Shown one piece after another: positions 31,201 to 42,939 of a stretch of 64,000 nucleotides of DNA. Every line of letters begins with the position of its first letter. Positions within the stretch are counted from its first letter, which is position 1. Under the pieces are notes generated by a model that ran no database searches, was not told the origin of the DNA, and saw only the letters and a program-made list of their open reading frames with translations. Location of the stretch: positions 12,713,976 through 12,777,975 of the forward strand of contig OX457047.1 in NCBI GenBank assembly GCA_949752735.1. Direction: 5' to 3'. A program made the translations under genes and the position numbers. This stretch comes from Lumbricus terrestris (taxonomy: Eukaryota; Annelida; Clitellata; Crassiclitellata; Lumbricidae).

Positions 31201-32144
31201 TAAACTGGCTTTTTAAATCTAGACGGCCGTTTTGAAACTCAGCCATTGGCCTATAGAATAGATAGTGTGGATAAAATTATGCATAGGGATTTGAAAATTT
31301 GGCGACGGGACGAATGAGTGAATTTGGATATTAAATAATATTAAAAACACATTTAACAATTTTATCACTCAGTTCCATTCTGTAGATAACCCCAGTTGAC
31401 CTGTACATTAGGGCGTGAACGGACAAAATGTCACCGGACAAAAAGTCCCGGACAAAATGTCCCGGACAAAATGTCCCTGGACAAAAAGTTCCCGGACAAA
31501 AAGTCCCCGGACAAAATGTCCCCGGATAAAATGTCCCCGGACAAAAAGTCCCCGGACAAAATGTCCCCGGACAAAATGTCCCCGAACAAAATGTCCCGGA
31601 CAAAATGTCCCGGACAAAATGTCCCGGACAAAAGTCCCAGGATAAAAGTAATGTCCTTACACTACCTAAACACAGCGCATGGGAGCCTAGCAGTAGGCAC
31701 ACCTATACATTGAGAAAAAGAGTTCTGTCAGAGAACCACCTTCTCTAAATGCATGAAAACGAGTTAATTTTGAATATAACAGAACATTCTTAGCAAATCA
31801 ACCAATTGCAAGCTGCATTTGGTTCACCATTTTAGAAGAATTTCGATTCTTGCATCAGAAATGTACAAATTTGCCATTGGGGCTCAGCTATTTTTCATAG
31901 TACCTGCGTTTGTTCTACATATATAGGCAGCCTTGAAGGTGTGTGTCCGGATCGCTCATTATTTTGATACTTTATAAATTATCCTAATTATAAGTTTTTT
32001 GGTGAGACAATCGATCAGTCGAGAAATTATTTCTCGATCGTTAGCGCGAGGACGTAACTATGCAGTGGCATGACAACCTTAGGCCCCTGGACCCTCTAAT
32101 GGCTTGGGGGCCCTTAAACATTAACTATACACCACACTACAATG

Positions 32145-32250
32145 TTGCAAGACTGTTCTCTTTAGCCGTGGTTGGGTCGGGAGCACTTCTGAGTAGATAC
32201 GCTTGAAGAGGCACTATATAAATGTCTGAAATGAATGAATGAATGAATAC
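32145..32250 (+). mobile_element. CR1/L2-type LINE 3' tail
   Basis: GGTTGGGTCGGGAGCACTTC, TGAGTAGAT and GAAGAGGCACTATATAAATG lead into (GAAT)n. It is a short 3' fragment. Confidence 0.8.
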
Positions 32251-32930
32251 ACTAATATACTTTATGCAGTCCATATGTTACATCTCTTTGCATGTAATGT
32301 GGCACACCTAAGCAACAAAATTAGACCTAACCTACATTTACATCAGTGATGACCGTGGCTAACAAAAGAATATTATTACACTTCTACAGTTGCGTTTCGG
32401 AGTAGGCCTACACTTATAAATGTGGAGGCCCCCTACAAACTTGAGGCCAGGCGCGTCTTAGTGACATCTGGGCCTACCAAGGTATTGTTTTGAAGGCCTC
32501 ACGCATGTCTTATTATGGGCAAACCCTATTAGGAATTACAATGTTATAAACGCTGTGCTTAAGAAACTAGGCTTACAAACTCTATACATGTACTGACCTG
32601 AGTCAGTGTAAGTGGCGCTACTTATGCACAAGATCAATAATAATTATTTGTTTTAGGCTTGATGAAGCTGTAGGCCTACATGACTTTTGAGACACTCCAT
32701 CCCACTTCGATTTGAGGCCTTCAGTTTGTAAGTTTTAAAAACATAGGTTTCAGAAATAAACATAGGCATAACACAATTAATTGGCATAATAAGCAGCTGA
32801 AACGAATTTGGAGACACCTTCAACTTGAGGCCCGACCGACCGAAGGGATCGGAGGGCCATAGCGGCACTATCCCGACCATGCATGGACTGGGCCCAAGAC
32901 GAACAAAACCAGATTCTGCCCAGTCATGGC

Positions 32931-33805
32931 CAGGGGCTTCTATCCCCCTAAGCAACAGGGCGCAATCCATCTTTCCCCACCCCTTTTCTGGACCGGCCTT
33001 CCTCTTTGTATGCAAAATAATGTAATCTAGAGCATGCCCTCCTCTAGTGTGGGAATGAAGGTTTGCTTGGAGGGGGACAAACGAGCATCCAGCAGACGAT
33101 CGCCGAAGCATGTGTAGCGCCGAGAAGGGACCTGGTATGGGGAGGGATTGTGCCCCTCCCCATAAGAAATTTTTGCAATTTCCGCATTGCAATTTGAGCA
33201 TTTTAAACTGTCCTCTTAGCACAATTACTCTACTATTTCAGTGGAAGAATTGCTGCCAAAATTGGGCAGCCATATGTTTTTCGCCTCTGATCAGTGTGCA
33301 CTCGAGAGGCGTCACATAAATTTTTAGAGCAAAATGCAATACGATAAAATACAATGTGGGTCCTATACATTGTAAGCCCACGTAATAATGATGTTGCTTT
33401 ACTAAGTGTTCAAGGACCAAATTTGACTGTCTGAAATTTGAAAGATAACATTGGAGAGAAGCCATTTAGTTGTGCAAAATAGTATTTGTATTAACATTAT
33501 TTTTTCCAATTATAATATGATTGTATTTTTGTTATTAAAATAGTAAAAACATAATTATAATCATGTAGTGTATAAAGTGTATACATTTTGCAAAAAACTA
33601 TTAGGCCTACCATTTTGTCCAAATTTATATGGAGGGGGAGTATTTTCTGGGGAGATCTTCCTCCTAGTGATGCCTTGATTGAACGCTGCCCTCCATGTCC
33701 GACCTTCCCCCCCAACCGACGTGAATTTTGGCTGTCTTCTGATTCCCCCCTAATTTTTCACTGGGCGCAAGCTGCACCCGCCATATATAGGGATAGAAGC
33801 CCCTG
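32931..33805. mobile_element. hAT-type non-autonomous element, 875 bp
   Basis: CAGGGGCTTCTATCC on the left and GGATAGAAGCCCCTG on the right are perfect inverted repeats. They are flanked by a perfect 8-bp duplication GTCATGGC at 32923-32930 and 33806-33813. The interior includes a LINE-like tail near 33265-33345 (GTGTGCACTCGAGAGGCGTC), similar to 1-300. No transposase is visible. Confidence 0.93.
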
Positions 33806-33809
33806 GTCA

Positions 33810-34060
33810 TGGCTATAGTTCGAGCGGCTGTAAATGCCATTTCTGGGAACAACAACATCTGAACGTCAAGTCCCAATTGGGTCCTACTCCGAAGTATCTT
33901 TGTGATCCAGTACTCATCCCATTCTTGCCACTTCGTTGCGTCCTCGTAGGTATCTTATTGGCTCGACGTCTTTGTTCCCCGCACCAGGACCGCCATGGCA
34001 CAATCCTTATCATTTGCCTGCATAGGTCCCTCCCTATGGAACGGACTCGCTAAGTAGGCC
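33810..34060 (+). mobile_element. LINE ORF2 C-terminal fragment, degraded
   Basis: The translation near 33875-33960 contains LGPTPKYLCDPVLIPF and the C-terminal SLPMERT-like block, resembling the 50240-50510 fragment (GLVPKYLMDLFGSL). Frameshifted. Confidence 0.55.
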
Positions 34061-34199
34061 TACATGTATGTAGTCTATATTCTTTGTTTTTCCAAATGCG
34101 TTGCTATAATAGTGCTTACATGATTTTAATTTTAAAAAAGCATTCTTCTTATTAAGAACGTTTCCTCATGAAATAAATTATTATCCGCCCATTGCAGTT

Positions 34200-34440
34200 G
34201 GACCACTCAGTGATGCGACCTGGGACGCAGTGAATAGGATTCTAGCCTAGAGTAGAGGTGTCTTACAGAAGATCTTGAGAGGAGCGGTTTCAGAACACGG
34301 CCCTGGTCCGCTAAGATTGAAGTTAAGAGTTTCCCATCTGCCATTCTACACAGCTGTTTCAAATGTTGGGCTGTCTTCAGGTGAGGGCATTGTCGGACAA
34401 GACGGTCCATCTTGGACGTAGGCTTAGTCTCCCACACGGA
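34200..34440 (-). mobile_element. CR1/jockey-like LINE 3' end
   Basis: The minus translation runs to SYSLRPRSHH, matching the YSLRPRSHNLEIPR motif of the copy at 46806-47330 and YNTRPRPHNLTLPR at 51211. Only the C-terminus is left. Confidence 0.68.
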
Positions 34441-35334
34441 CGCAGTCTAGCGTGATACTGCAGCCGCACAAAATCCCAACAGGCCGGCGATGCGTAGTTT
34501 AGGTGGGGAACGGACATTTCCCCTGGGCATATTCCCCCGGACTTATTCCCCGACAATTATCCCCCGGACGTTCCCCCATTTTGACTAGGAGATTTCCTCC
34601 CGGACAACTGCACATATGGCCAGGTAAGTTTAAAAACGGATGCTTTGAAGTAAACGATCACTCAGTAGAGTCAGTAGGCTATGCGTTAATAACTGAAATT
34701 CATATGAAACGATACATGTATTGTATACAATAAACAAAGGCCTTATGCGACGTAGTGTAGAAATATCACTTTTACCCTGCGACTTTCTGTCAGGGACATT
34801 TTGTCTGGGGACATTTTGTCCGGGGACTTTTTATCCGGGGACTTTTTGTCCAGGGACATTTTATCCGGGGACTTTTTGTCCGGGGACTTTTTGTCCAGGG
34901 ACATTTTGTCCAGGGACATTTTATCCGGGGACTTTTTGTCCGGGGACATTTTATCCGGGGACTTTTTGTCCGAGGACTTTTTGTCCAGGGACATTTTGTC
35001 CGGGACATTTTGTCCGGGACATTTTGTCCGGGGACATTTTGTCCTAGCACCCATTAGGGTGGTCGTTAAAAATGAAAGTTTGAATTGACTGTTCTCCAAG
35101 GCGCCATTTGGTTTCATTCTCCCCAGAAACATCACACAAAAAGTTGTAAGAGAAAATATTAATATTTAGGACTAGCACAACACCATAAAAGTTTTACCCT
35201 TATAATAGCAAGTCTTCTAATGCTCAAAAGTAGCTATATGGTTGTAATCAACAAGGAATATTCAAACCAGGAATCAATTCAACTACTTGTAGTTGATCCA
35301 CACTTAAACATAATGATGCTACCGTTACCGTCAT

Positions 35335-35385
35335 CATAATCATCAATTTATATAGCCCCACTTCATGAGAAAGTCCTCAAAGGCA
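35335..35385 (-). mobile_element. LINE 3' tail remnant
   Basis: AATCATCAATTTATATAGCC and a TCCTCAAAGGCA block are a decayed copy of the CR1/L2-type tail on the minus strand. Confidence 0.5.
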
Positions 35386-35389
35386 AGAA

Positions 35390-38030
35390 AACCTGTATAA
35401 CACACTTCATCACGGATAACATCAACCATATCGTATGTCTTTACAAATACTACCTGTTTTGCCTTGTTGTCTTGATTGATTATAATACCTTATTGTTCTT
35501 AGACTGTTGCAGTAAGGGAACAGTAATAGTATATAATAGGGATAAATATAAAACATTTTGTGATTTCATCTGTGTCCTACGTAATTATTCTATTCTGCAA
35601 AATCACCAATATTCTTAATGAGGTCTGATATCTCAGAAATATTTCTTTTTCTACCGTCATTGTTCATGGGGTTACTGGGTACAAGGAACTGGTGTAATAT
35701 TAAAAGTAGCAACCCATTTTTGATCCGAATTTTTATCTCAGATTTAGGCCAATTCAACCTGAGGTAGGCCTATTATTACCCTGTCTCACAATTCAAATTG
35801 CATTTGGTCTTTGCATGGGTTTGAGCTATGGTGTAGTTTTCACGATACACTTCCCTCAAAATGAAATCTCTGGCATGTTGCCCAAAGAAGGTGTTAATCT
35901 GCCACCAAGAGTGTAGCAATGGGTATTATCCTGAAGGTGCTATACTTATTCCCTTGGATTAGTTGGTTAGATGTCCTGGTGGCCACTGTAATTTCAGCTG
36001 GATCCATTGCTGAGCATGATGTAGAGATTTTGAGTTGCACATAACTTACGTGTTTGACACCATCGCCTTTCATGCTAATTTATAATAGGTAGTTAATCAT
36101 GCTAATTTATAATAGGTAGTTAATTTACAATAGCTAATAAAGACAGTGTAATTTGTGTCCACTCTTGACAGAACTTTCTGTGTCAGTTGTTTGACTGTGT
36201 GTTTATTCTTTCAACTCTAAAAGTATACTTTTAATGGGATAAATTCTATATTATGAAATAGACAACAATGTGAGTAGCCTCCACCAGGCACTCAATTATG
36301 ATGCTCTCTTTAGAAGTTGTTTAAAAGCTGCTCTTTGACTCCTGTTTTAATAAGTAATTTCATAAATCTATAAAAGTTATTATCTCTATAATTTCAGCAT
36401 CTATTTTAATTAATTTCTTTACAGTAGCTCTGGATAAATCTTATCTGTGATGCACTGTGTCATTCTGCTCTGATTGCCACAATAAATGAAAATATCATCA
36501 GTATTTTTCTCTAGTTCAAATATTTTTGAGGTCCTTGTCCGTGTTATAGCAGACTTTGTGTTAAAGTTAAGCATGTAATAAAGAGCCTTTAGTGTACCGT
36601 AACAAAGGATTCCTGTAGATAGAGATCAGGCCTATCAAAAGAACATAGCAATGGGCTGGCTTACTAGCATAGGTTTATGGTCATCGATCTCAGGGACTCA
36701 CGCGTCAAATACTATTGTGATGGTCAATTGTTCATAAAAATATAATAAACCATTATCATCATTGAAGAAGTTAGGCGTACTTGTCAGTTGCGTTTGAGTG
36801 AAAGAATGTAGTCTTTCAGCTAAAATTAGCCATAGGTAAAAAAGTGACTAAATTATCCTTATACTCAAAAAGACAATGATATTTCGTAAAATACAAAACT
36901 TCAAACACGTTGTGCTAGTCCTAAATATTTTTCAATCGGGATAATTTTTGGGCTACACTAGTCTTTTACCAAATGGCACCAAATGTATGTGTATGTATAC
37001 GTTTATAAATATGGACATGTATAATATGTATGCTGTATGGTTGGAGAAAGAATAAAACTGAAGTTGAAAATTTGCTGTATGGTTGGAGAAAGAATAAAAC
37101 TGAAGTTGAAAATTTGCCAATACAGATACGACCACCCTACTATACATACATACATGCATCATTAGGATGCGAGTCTTTGTAGGCTACTCGAGACAAAATA
37201 TAATTCCTACTCTGTACTCAGTGTGTGGTATAAGAGACAGACTTGAAAGACAAGAGCCAAGAGTGGCAGATTGACACAGACAGACTGTATGTATTATGTA
37301 TGCATGTATCATGTGTGTGTTATGTATTCATGTAGCGTATGTGTAACAAAGCCCATACAAATGCTTTAGAATTAGAACCTAACTTGTGAATTGTATGGTA
37401 ATCTAAGGAAGATAATTAGTGAGAGACTCACATATGACTTGTCTGTATGTATATATACATTTATGTATGTGTATGTATACGTTTATAAATATGGACATGT
37501 ATAATATGTATGCTGTACCGTATGTGTAACAGTATAATTTAGATATGTGGAAGCAAAGATTTTGGCAATAGATTCAATTACTTCTTCAACACTTTACACT
37601 ACGAAGGTGCTTCATCAATGCTTCGACTGTCTGATCCAATATGTTGTCGTGCTGACATCTGGGGAACACTGAGTCAGAACAAATGTATGCCAATTTCTCA
37701 CCGTACACATCAATACGCCTAATGTAGGTGACCGTAGGCAACGTTAAAATGCATGCCAGCGTTATGACAGGCAGTGTACTATTGCCGGATATATCCGGTG
37801 CCCATGGGATTACGAATTTTTTTCTGCCGGATATATCCGGCGCGTATGGTAGTTAAAGGGTTAAGGGAAAGGAGGGGGATAGACAGAGAGGGCAATTGTG
37901 CAATTTGTGCTGAGATAGACATAGGCAGACGAACAAACAGGCAGACAGACAGAGACATGGGCTAAATACGAAGATTCGGTTCAATTATAATATAGATATT
38001 CGTTTAATTCGTGAAAAACGTCCAGGTTGA
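35390..38030. other. Intergenic stretch, mostly unassigned
   Basis: I see no coding exons. Structures present are a 27-bp direct repeat ATGCTAATTTATAATAGGTA at 36074 and 36102 and a tandem duplication of TGCTGTATGGTTGGAGAAAG... (37029-37115). There is also a 54-bp direct repeat (GTATGTGTATGTATACGTTT...) at 36983 and 37463. Two CCGGATATATCCGG palindromes lie at 37785 and 37826. Confidence 0.55.
36980..37520. repeat. Direct repeats (tandem pair and distant pair)
   Basis: A unit of about 44 bp is duplicated in tandem at 37029-37115. The preceding 54-bp TATGTGTATGTATACG... segment recurs almost unchanged about 480 bp later. The spacing suggests a local segmental duplication or two ends of an unknown element. 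Confidence 0.8.
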
Positions 38031-38038
38031 CACACCGC

Positions 38039-38405
38039 CAAGGGCGGATACAGGAATTTTCGAAGGGGGGGCCAAAATTTTTGGTATTGTGAGACAGTAG
38101 AAAAAATTTTTAGTCATCGACCAAATTTTCCGGGAAAAAGATACCAACTTATCCGCCAAAAAAGTTGATGACCTTTTTTTTTTTTTTTTTTTTTTTTTTA
38201 GTCATCAATCAATTTTTCGGGAAAAGGAGATGCCATTTCCGAACGGGGGGCCACGTCCCGTACGATTTTCTAATAGGGGGGGCCAGATGTCCTGTTTTTC
38301 TCTCCCACTACATGTTTTTGAAACCAAATGGGGGGGGCCACGTTCCATGCAATTTTTAAATGGGGGGGCCATGGCCGGATTGGCCCCCCCCTGGATCCGC
38401 CCCTG
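38039..38405. mobile_element. hAT-type MITE (CAGGGGCGGATCC family)
   Basis: The ends are CAAGGGCGGATACAGG and CTGGATCCGCCCCTG, with a perfect 8-bp duplication CACACCGC at 38031-38038 and 38406-38413. It has 367 bp, with a run of about 29 T at 38171-38199 and several poly-G blocks. It is inserted at the 3' end of the LINE that follows. Confidence 0.94.
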
Positions 38406-38413
38406 CACACCGC

Positions 38414-39395
38414 AGCCTGGTTACATGGTGACATCAAGAGAGACAAACATCATAAAATGAAATTAAAACGTCTTACTAAAAAGGTCATTGTTAATGAGAT
38501 TGAATGATTTAATGGTTGTAAGCGTTCTTGTAGAGGACTCTGGAAATAAAGTTTATGTTGTCCTTGTGCGGGAGCTGGAAATTATGACGTCGGGGTCGAA
38601 GGTTGTAAACCGTACTGGTCATTTGGGGAAATTGGTCGCGAAGGACATGACAACTGTTCCATATGACGGCGCGGAGCAAGCGCTCGTCAGATTCCTCAAC
38701 CATCTCAGCAGCAGAGGGCGAGGCATCAGGTAGAAATCCCATCCGCTGGATTCGGCGCAAGAAACGATCCAAGCGCGACCGATCTCCTTCCGTAGTAGAC
38801 CCCCACCAGGCAGGGGCGGCGTACATGAGGCGGGCAACAGTTGTGGCCTTCGTTACCACGTGTAAGGCGTCAGCAGGCAGGCCATGAGTCCTCAAAACCC
38901 TCAGGGCGTAGAGTGAGCGAGAGCATGCCTCAAGCACCTCGTCGACATGCCCCGAAGCTCGTAGATCACTCCGGAAGGTCACACCCAAGATTTTCATCAC
39001 ATTGACCCTCTGAACTCCTGAGATCAGGAGTGTACTGGATGCGACTGCGAGTAACCAGCATCTCTCGAGACTTGGTTGGGTTCAGCTGCAGGTTGTTTCG
39101 TTGCGCCCATTCCGCTATCTGGGCCAGCTCGGCGGTAATTGTAAGTCGCTTTTTGGCTCCAACCAATAAGTAGGTATCGTCGGCATACTTGACAATCTTG
39201 TTTTCGGTGAGTACTGGTCTCAGGTCTGAGGCTGTCACGACATAGGAGGAAGGTCCCACACCCGACCCCTGAACCACGCTTGAGTTGATATAAGCAGTTC
39301 TGGAGGTGAACCCGGCGAACTTTGTGGTATGTCTTCGTTCCGATAGAAAGTTTATGAGCCAGTTGTATATTGCATCAGGAAGTTCAAGTTTAGTT
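38414..39395 (-). mobile_element. CR1/jockey-like LINE, 5'-truncated
   Basis: The minus strand encodes KLELPDAIYNWLINFLSERR, then VVQGSGVGPSSYVV and the catalytic KYADDTYLLVGA. The thumb follows (EWAQRNNLQLNPTKSREMLV). After a frameshift near 39000 it reads KILGVTFRSDLRASGHVDEV ... RLMYAAPAWWGSTTEGDRSR ... LRPRRHNFQLPHKDN and a stop. Its 3' UTR ends near ACCAGGCTGCGGTGT, shared with 56880-57341. Confidence 0.9.
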
Positions 39396-39529
39396 TAACT
39401 TCTAATTTGAACATCCGTGCATTATATATTTTGCTATGTTCCACAAGGCAATCCATTATATGTTGGAAAATCGTAAGCAGATACCTTTTCATGGTCCCAA
39501 GAAACTACACTACAACACATGTTGCTAGC

Positions 39530-39650
39530 AATAATTATTTACTGGACACAGCCATGTCCGGTAATGTCTGAAATTTCTAACCGGACAGCTTGTGTAAATA
39601 CCGGACTGTCCGGTTTATTACCTGGTCCATTACGCCTGGCAACCCTATAT
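39530..39650. mobile_element. Possible MITE end (CCGGACA-rich)
   Basis: The complement of 39646 reads AGGGTTGCCAGGCGTAATGG, a start seen in some hAT MITEs. It is followed by repeated CCGGACAG and CCGGACATGG motifs. The second end and TSD were not found. Confidence 0.35.
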
Positions 39651-39865
39651 ATTATCTAACTCGATTCGGGCAAATTGGAACTGGGAGATAATGTAGTGTG
39701 ATAATATAATGAGCGTTGGACTATAAGCATATAGTTTATTTAATATTTTTCCCGGGCCTACTTGCCCGAAAAAGCACTCGCCCGAAAATTGGGAGGGGGC
39801 ATTTGCCCCCCTCTGTACTCCGCCTCCTACTCCTATGATTTCTACCCATACTGCATCTATTTTCA

Positions 39866-40905
39866 ACTCAACTCGGTCTCCTTGGTGTCCTGCTCCTTAC
39901 GGCCTCCCCCAGGGTTCCGTCCTGGGGCCTCTTCTTTACCTCCTCTTCACGGCTGACATAGAGGCCCGACTTGCCTCTTGTTCCCTTAAGAGTCACTCCT
40001 ACGCTGATGACATTCAGTCCTACACTCATTGTTCAGTGTCCCAAGCTGCCTCTGCCGTCCGACTTATGTCACATGCCACTGACTGTCTTACTGCCTGGAT
40101 GTCATCCAACCGACTCCGCTTAAACCCTTCTAAAACCCAATATATCTGGCTTGGAACTCGTCAACAACTGGGTAAGATTGATCTGGGGTCTCTAGCCTCT
40201 GAATTCCCCACCTTTGTTTTTTCCACATCTGTGCGTAATCTGGGTATTGTCCTGGACTGGGAGCTGTCTTTTGTTGATCATCTCAAGGCCTTGGCTCACT
40301 CTTGTTACTACCATTTGCGTCAGCTGCTAGTCGTGTCTCGCTCTCTGTCTTCCTCTTCCGCTTCCACCTTGGTCCATGTCTTTATTGCTAATTGATTGGA
40401 TTACTGTTCTTCTCTCTACTTTGGCCTTCCTCAGGTTCGTTTAAGTGGTCTGGAGGGGGTCCTGCGGGCGGCTGCACGCTTGGTGGGTGGCGTCCCTAAT
40501 TTGGCCACATTTCTGACTACATTCGAGCTTAGTCACGCATTCATTTCAGGGTTACTTCTTTTGCTTGGCGCTGCGTCTTGGGCACAGCACCTCCCTATCT
40601 CTGTGAGTTCTTCACCTTGACCTCAACTTCTGTGGGTCGCCGATCTCTGCGCTTGGCCTCTAAAGGTGACTTTATGGTTCCTTATGCCCGCACTGCCACT
40701 AGGCAGAACAGGGCATTTTCGGTCACTGGACCTTCCGCTTGAAATGACCTTCCCTTTAACCTGCGTTCCCACCCTCAGAACATGTCTGGCTCTTTCTATA
40801 GATTGCTCAAGACTTTTCTTTTTGACCGGGCTTGGGTCGGGAGCGCCTCTGAGTAGCCTCCTTGAAGGGGTGCTATATAAATTACATAGATAGATATATA
40901 AATAG
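39866..40905 (+). mobile_element. CR1/L2-type LINE, near-identical to 5238-6585
   Basis: The sequence begins mid-RT (STRSPWCPAPYGLPQGSVLG), with the catalytic SHSYADDIQSYTHC. It has one TGA at 40394-40396, where the other copy has CGA (LDYCSS context), then shifts in the C-terminal region. By eye only a few percent of bases differ from 5549-6580. It ends with GAAGGGGTGCTATATAAATT and TAGATA repeats. Confidence 0.93.
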
Positions 40906-42794
40906 ATACTGTTAAGACCTTTTTCGAGAGGTTCTTCACCTGTGGAGAATCTCTGATTAGATTGTTCTGTGATTAGATTGTTCTATGAGACGTGCTTTAC
41001 AAGTCCATAAATAGAATAGAATATGCTATGCCTTATTTCATTCAGCTGAATGACATACACAGCCACTGTACCGCCTTTGCTAAAAAGCTGCATTGCTTGA
41101 CAAAAAAATTATTGCTTCAAACAGAGGTTTGACAAAATAATTACTTATATGCAAGTGTGCATAGTCAGCAAATTATGCATGATTCAAACCCACAAAACAC
41201 TGCATCACACACTCATTGTTCACGAGTTCACCTCAAAGTGGGGCTTATTACAAATTTCAGCATGCTGTCGAATGAACAACTGTTCCTTATGATGGTCTGT
41301 TTCATAGGAAAACATCAGGGTATTTGATCATGACCGCGATGGGTTATGTTCAGGCCTGCCGACAGAAATTCCAGGTACCTGGGCAGAGCAGTCACAAGCC
41401 CTAAACTATCTTTAGGTTTTCTGAGCAAATTTGAATGAATGAATTGAATGAATGAAAGTCTGGGTGAAAATGTGCGATAAAGTATAGACCTATTTATGAT
41501 TTTAATCGGTTCTTAAGTTCTTAAGAATTTAAATTTTAAAAAATTAAGGTATTAAAAAAGCAACTTTTTCTGGATTTAACTGCAGCAAAATCGTTTATAA
41601 TATCCTTGTAGTTCTCCATTTTGTCTGCAGACTTTAAAAATACACTTTGGAAATGCTCTTTGTTCATTGACTGGAATATTCAGTATGGTCACAACTGTTT
41701 GTGTAGGAATGGGCCCTGGTGGCAAAGTGCCAAGCTATATTTCTATAATTTGACCGTTTTCATAAATCTTACTTCTAATGTCATCTTTTGGAATTACGAT
41801 ACTAACACCACAAACTTCATTTTCATCCATTCTGTTATGTTCATCATGTACGTTTAATTCACTAGAATCAAACGAGGTAGGGAGTGACTTCTAATGATTT
41901 GTCTTCTTTTGAGATTCCGAAATGAAATAGTGTGCAACTACAAACTTTTGCCTTTCGAAACGTATTAGCTTTTTCTTTTCGTTTTTTGTGCTCCAGATTT
42001 GCGTTTATATTCCATCATTAGATTTATTACGAAAGAAATTTATCATTTAGATTTGCTTACTTTATGATTGAAATCGGACAATGCATAATTTAACAGAAAT
42101 GTCAGACAATAGTGGACATGTCCTTTGTGAAAAAAACTGATAATTAAGGTAATGGTCAGTTGCTTGAAACTTAAACAGTTGTAGTTATGTAACAGTAATA
42201 TTGGACTAGGCATACATTCATTTAAATGACATAAATCATAAACTTTGTAGAAGTCACATAAGTGATCATAGGCTGGGTCCGACGCCCGCAATCAACTTAT
42301 GAAAAATATTATAATCAGTGTAGTCCGGGGCCCCTAAAAATCGTTAGACCCTGGCATTTGCCCCCATCCCTTCTTGGTGGGCTTGGGTATGCTACACAGG
42401 TGGATGACTTAATGAGGAAAACATTTTCTAACAATGCTATTATAATGCCTAATTTCAAGCACACCAAGTGCTGCTATGCAGTTCGACAATAACAAATATA
42501 CTTACTTAATTACTTACTTATTACTTACTTACTTACTAACTTACCATTATATCACTGAGTCAACAAATACACTTACAAACCATTGGAATGTAAGCACAAT
42601 AAAAACATTAAATATATGTGTATACCTCACTTTGATTACCATGAAAATCAATTATGCTTATCTTGGTCTACTGTCTTATGCAGATTTAAAAACGATCATG
42701 AATGTGCAAATGTTTCAAACTCACAAGCACAATAAACAGAAAAACATGACAACAAAGTGATAAGTTGGAGAAACATATATCTCCTTTTTAAAAG
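40906..42794. other. Intergenic stretch between converging genes
   Basis: No exons are recognised. A (CTTA)n-like tract at 42497-42540 resembles the 3' tail of the CR1/jockey-like LINEs but has no adjacent body. A GAAT-rich run occurs at 41434-41455. The part next to 42794 should hold the DNAJC8 3' UTR. Confidence 0.5.
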
Positions 42795-42899
42795 TTAACG
42801 TTGTTCCATCTTGGGTTTTGGAGGTCGAAACACACCCTTTGCTTTTTTGCCAGTTTGCTTCCAGTCTCGCCAACTGCTCACACGTTCAGTTCGACCCTC
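42795..42899 (-). CDS. DNAJC8: DNAJC8, last coding exon
   Basis: DNAJC8 is a nuclear J-domain protein associated with spliceosomes. This exon gives its extreme C-terminus. It has 105 bp, 34 codons plus TAA (42797-42795). The acceptor is ATGACAG on the minus strand (AG at 42901-42900). The residues EGRTERVSSWRDWKQTGKKA, then KGVFRPPKPKMEQR match the DGRVDSWRNFQ...FLRPPKVKMEQRE end of the human protein. It begins in phase 0, as required by the exon at 48437. The charged middle of the protein lies in that exon; the J domain would be in exons to the right. The intron between is 5.5 kb and holds an RTE-like LINE and a repeat-ended transposon. Confidence 0.95.
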   Translation of the reverse strand, partial: EGRTERVSSWRDWKQTGKKAKGVFRPPKPKMEQR

Positions 42900-42939
42900 C
42901 TGTCATGAAAATGAACCAATTTTACAATAAATCAGATCG

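Larger units (their letters stand above)
31414..35051. mobile_element. 3.6-kb transposon with GGACAAAATGTCCCC array TIRs
   Basis: The left end CGTGAACGGACAAAATG and the complement of the right end (GGTGCTAGGACAAAATG) match over the last 10 bases. CATTAGGG is duplicated at 31406-31413 and 35052-35059. The arms at 31424-31650 and 34790-35045 are about 15 tandem units each of CCCCGGACAAAATGT in opposite orientation. The interior has LINE fragments, a hAT and unassigned sequence, with no transposase recognised. The same repeat family flanks 18196-23197. Confidence 0.88.

Noticed and set aside
28787..31216. Arg/Ser/Asp-rich frames (DRLDRLDR, RSTRSTR)
   Set aside because: Translations of the CGATCGACTCGACTT arrays; not RS-domain splicing proteins.
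32653..33222. 189-codon open frame on the minus strand
   Set aside because: It crosses the left border of the hAT at 32931 and its residues match no family; composition suggests a chance frame in a TE.
31414..35051. Considered a CRISPR-like array because of regular short repeats
   Set aside because: The units are contiguous without unique spacers, the two arrays are inverted copies bracketed by a TSD, and the DNA is animal.
23005..35088. Repetitive frames with PGTFCPGTF or SPDKMSPDK residues
   Set aside because: They are six-frame translations of the GGACAAAATGTCCCC arrays at the transposon ends, open because the unit is 15 bp. No start context or conservation supports a protein.
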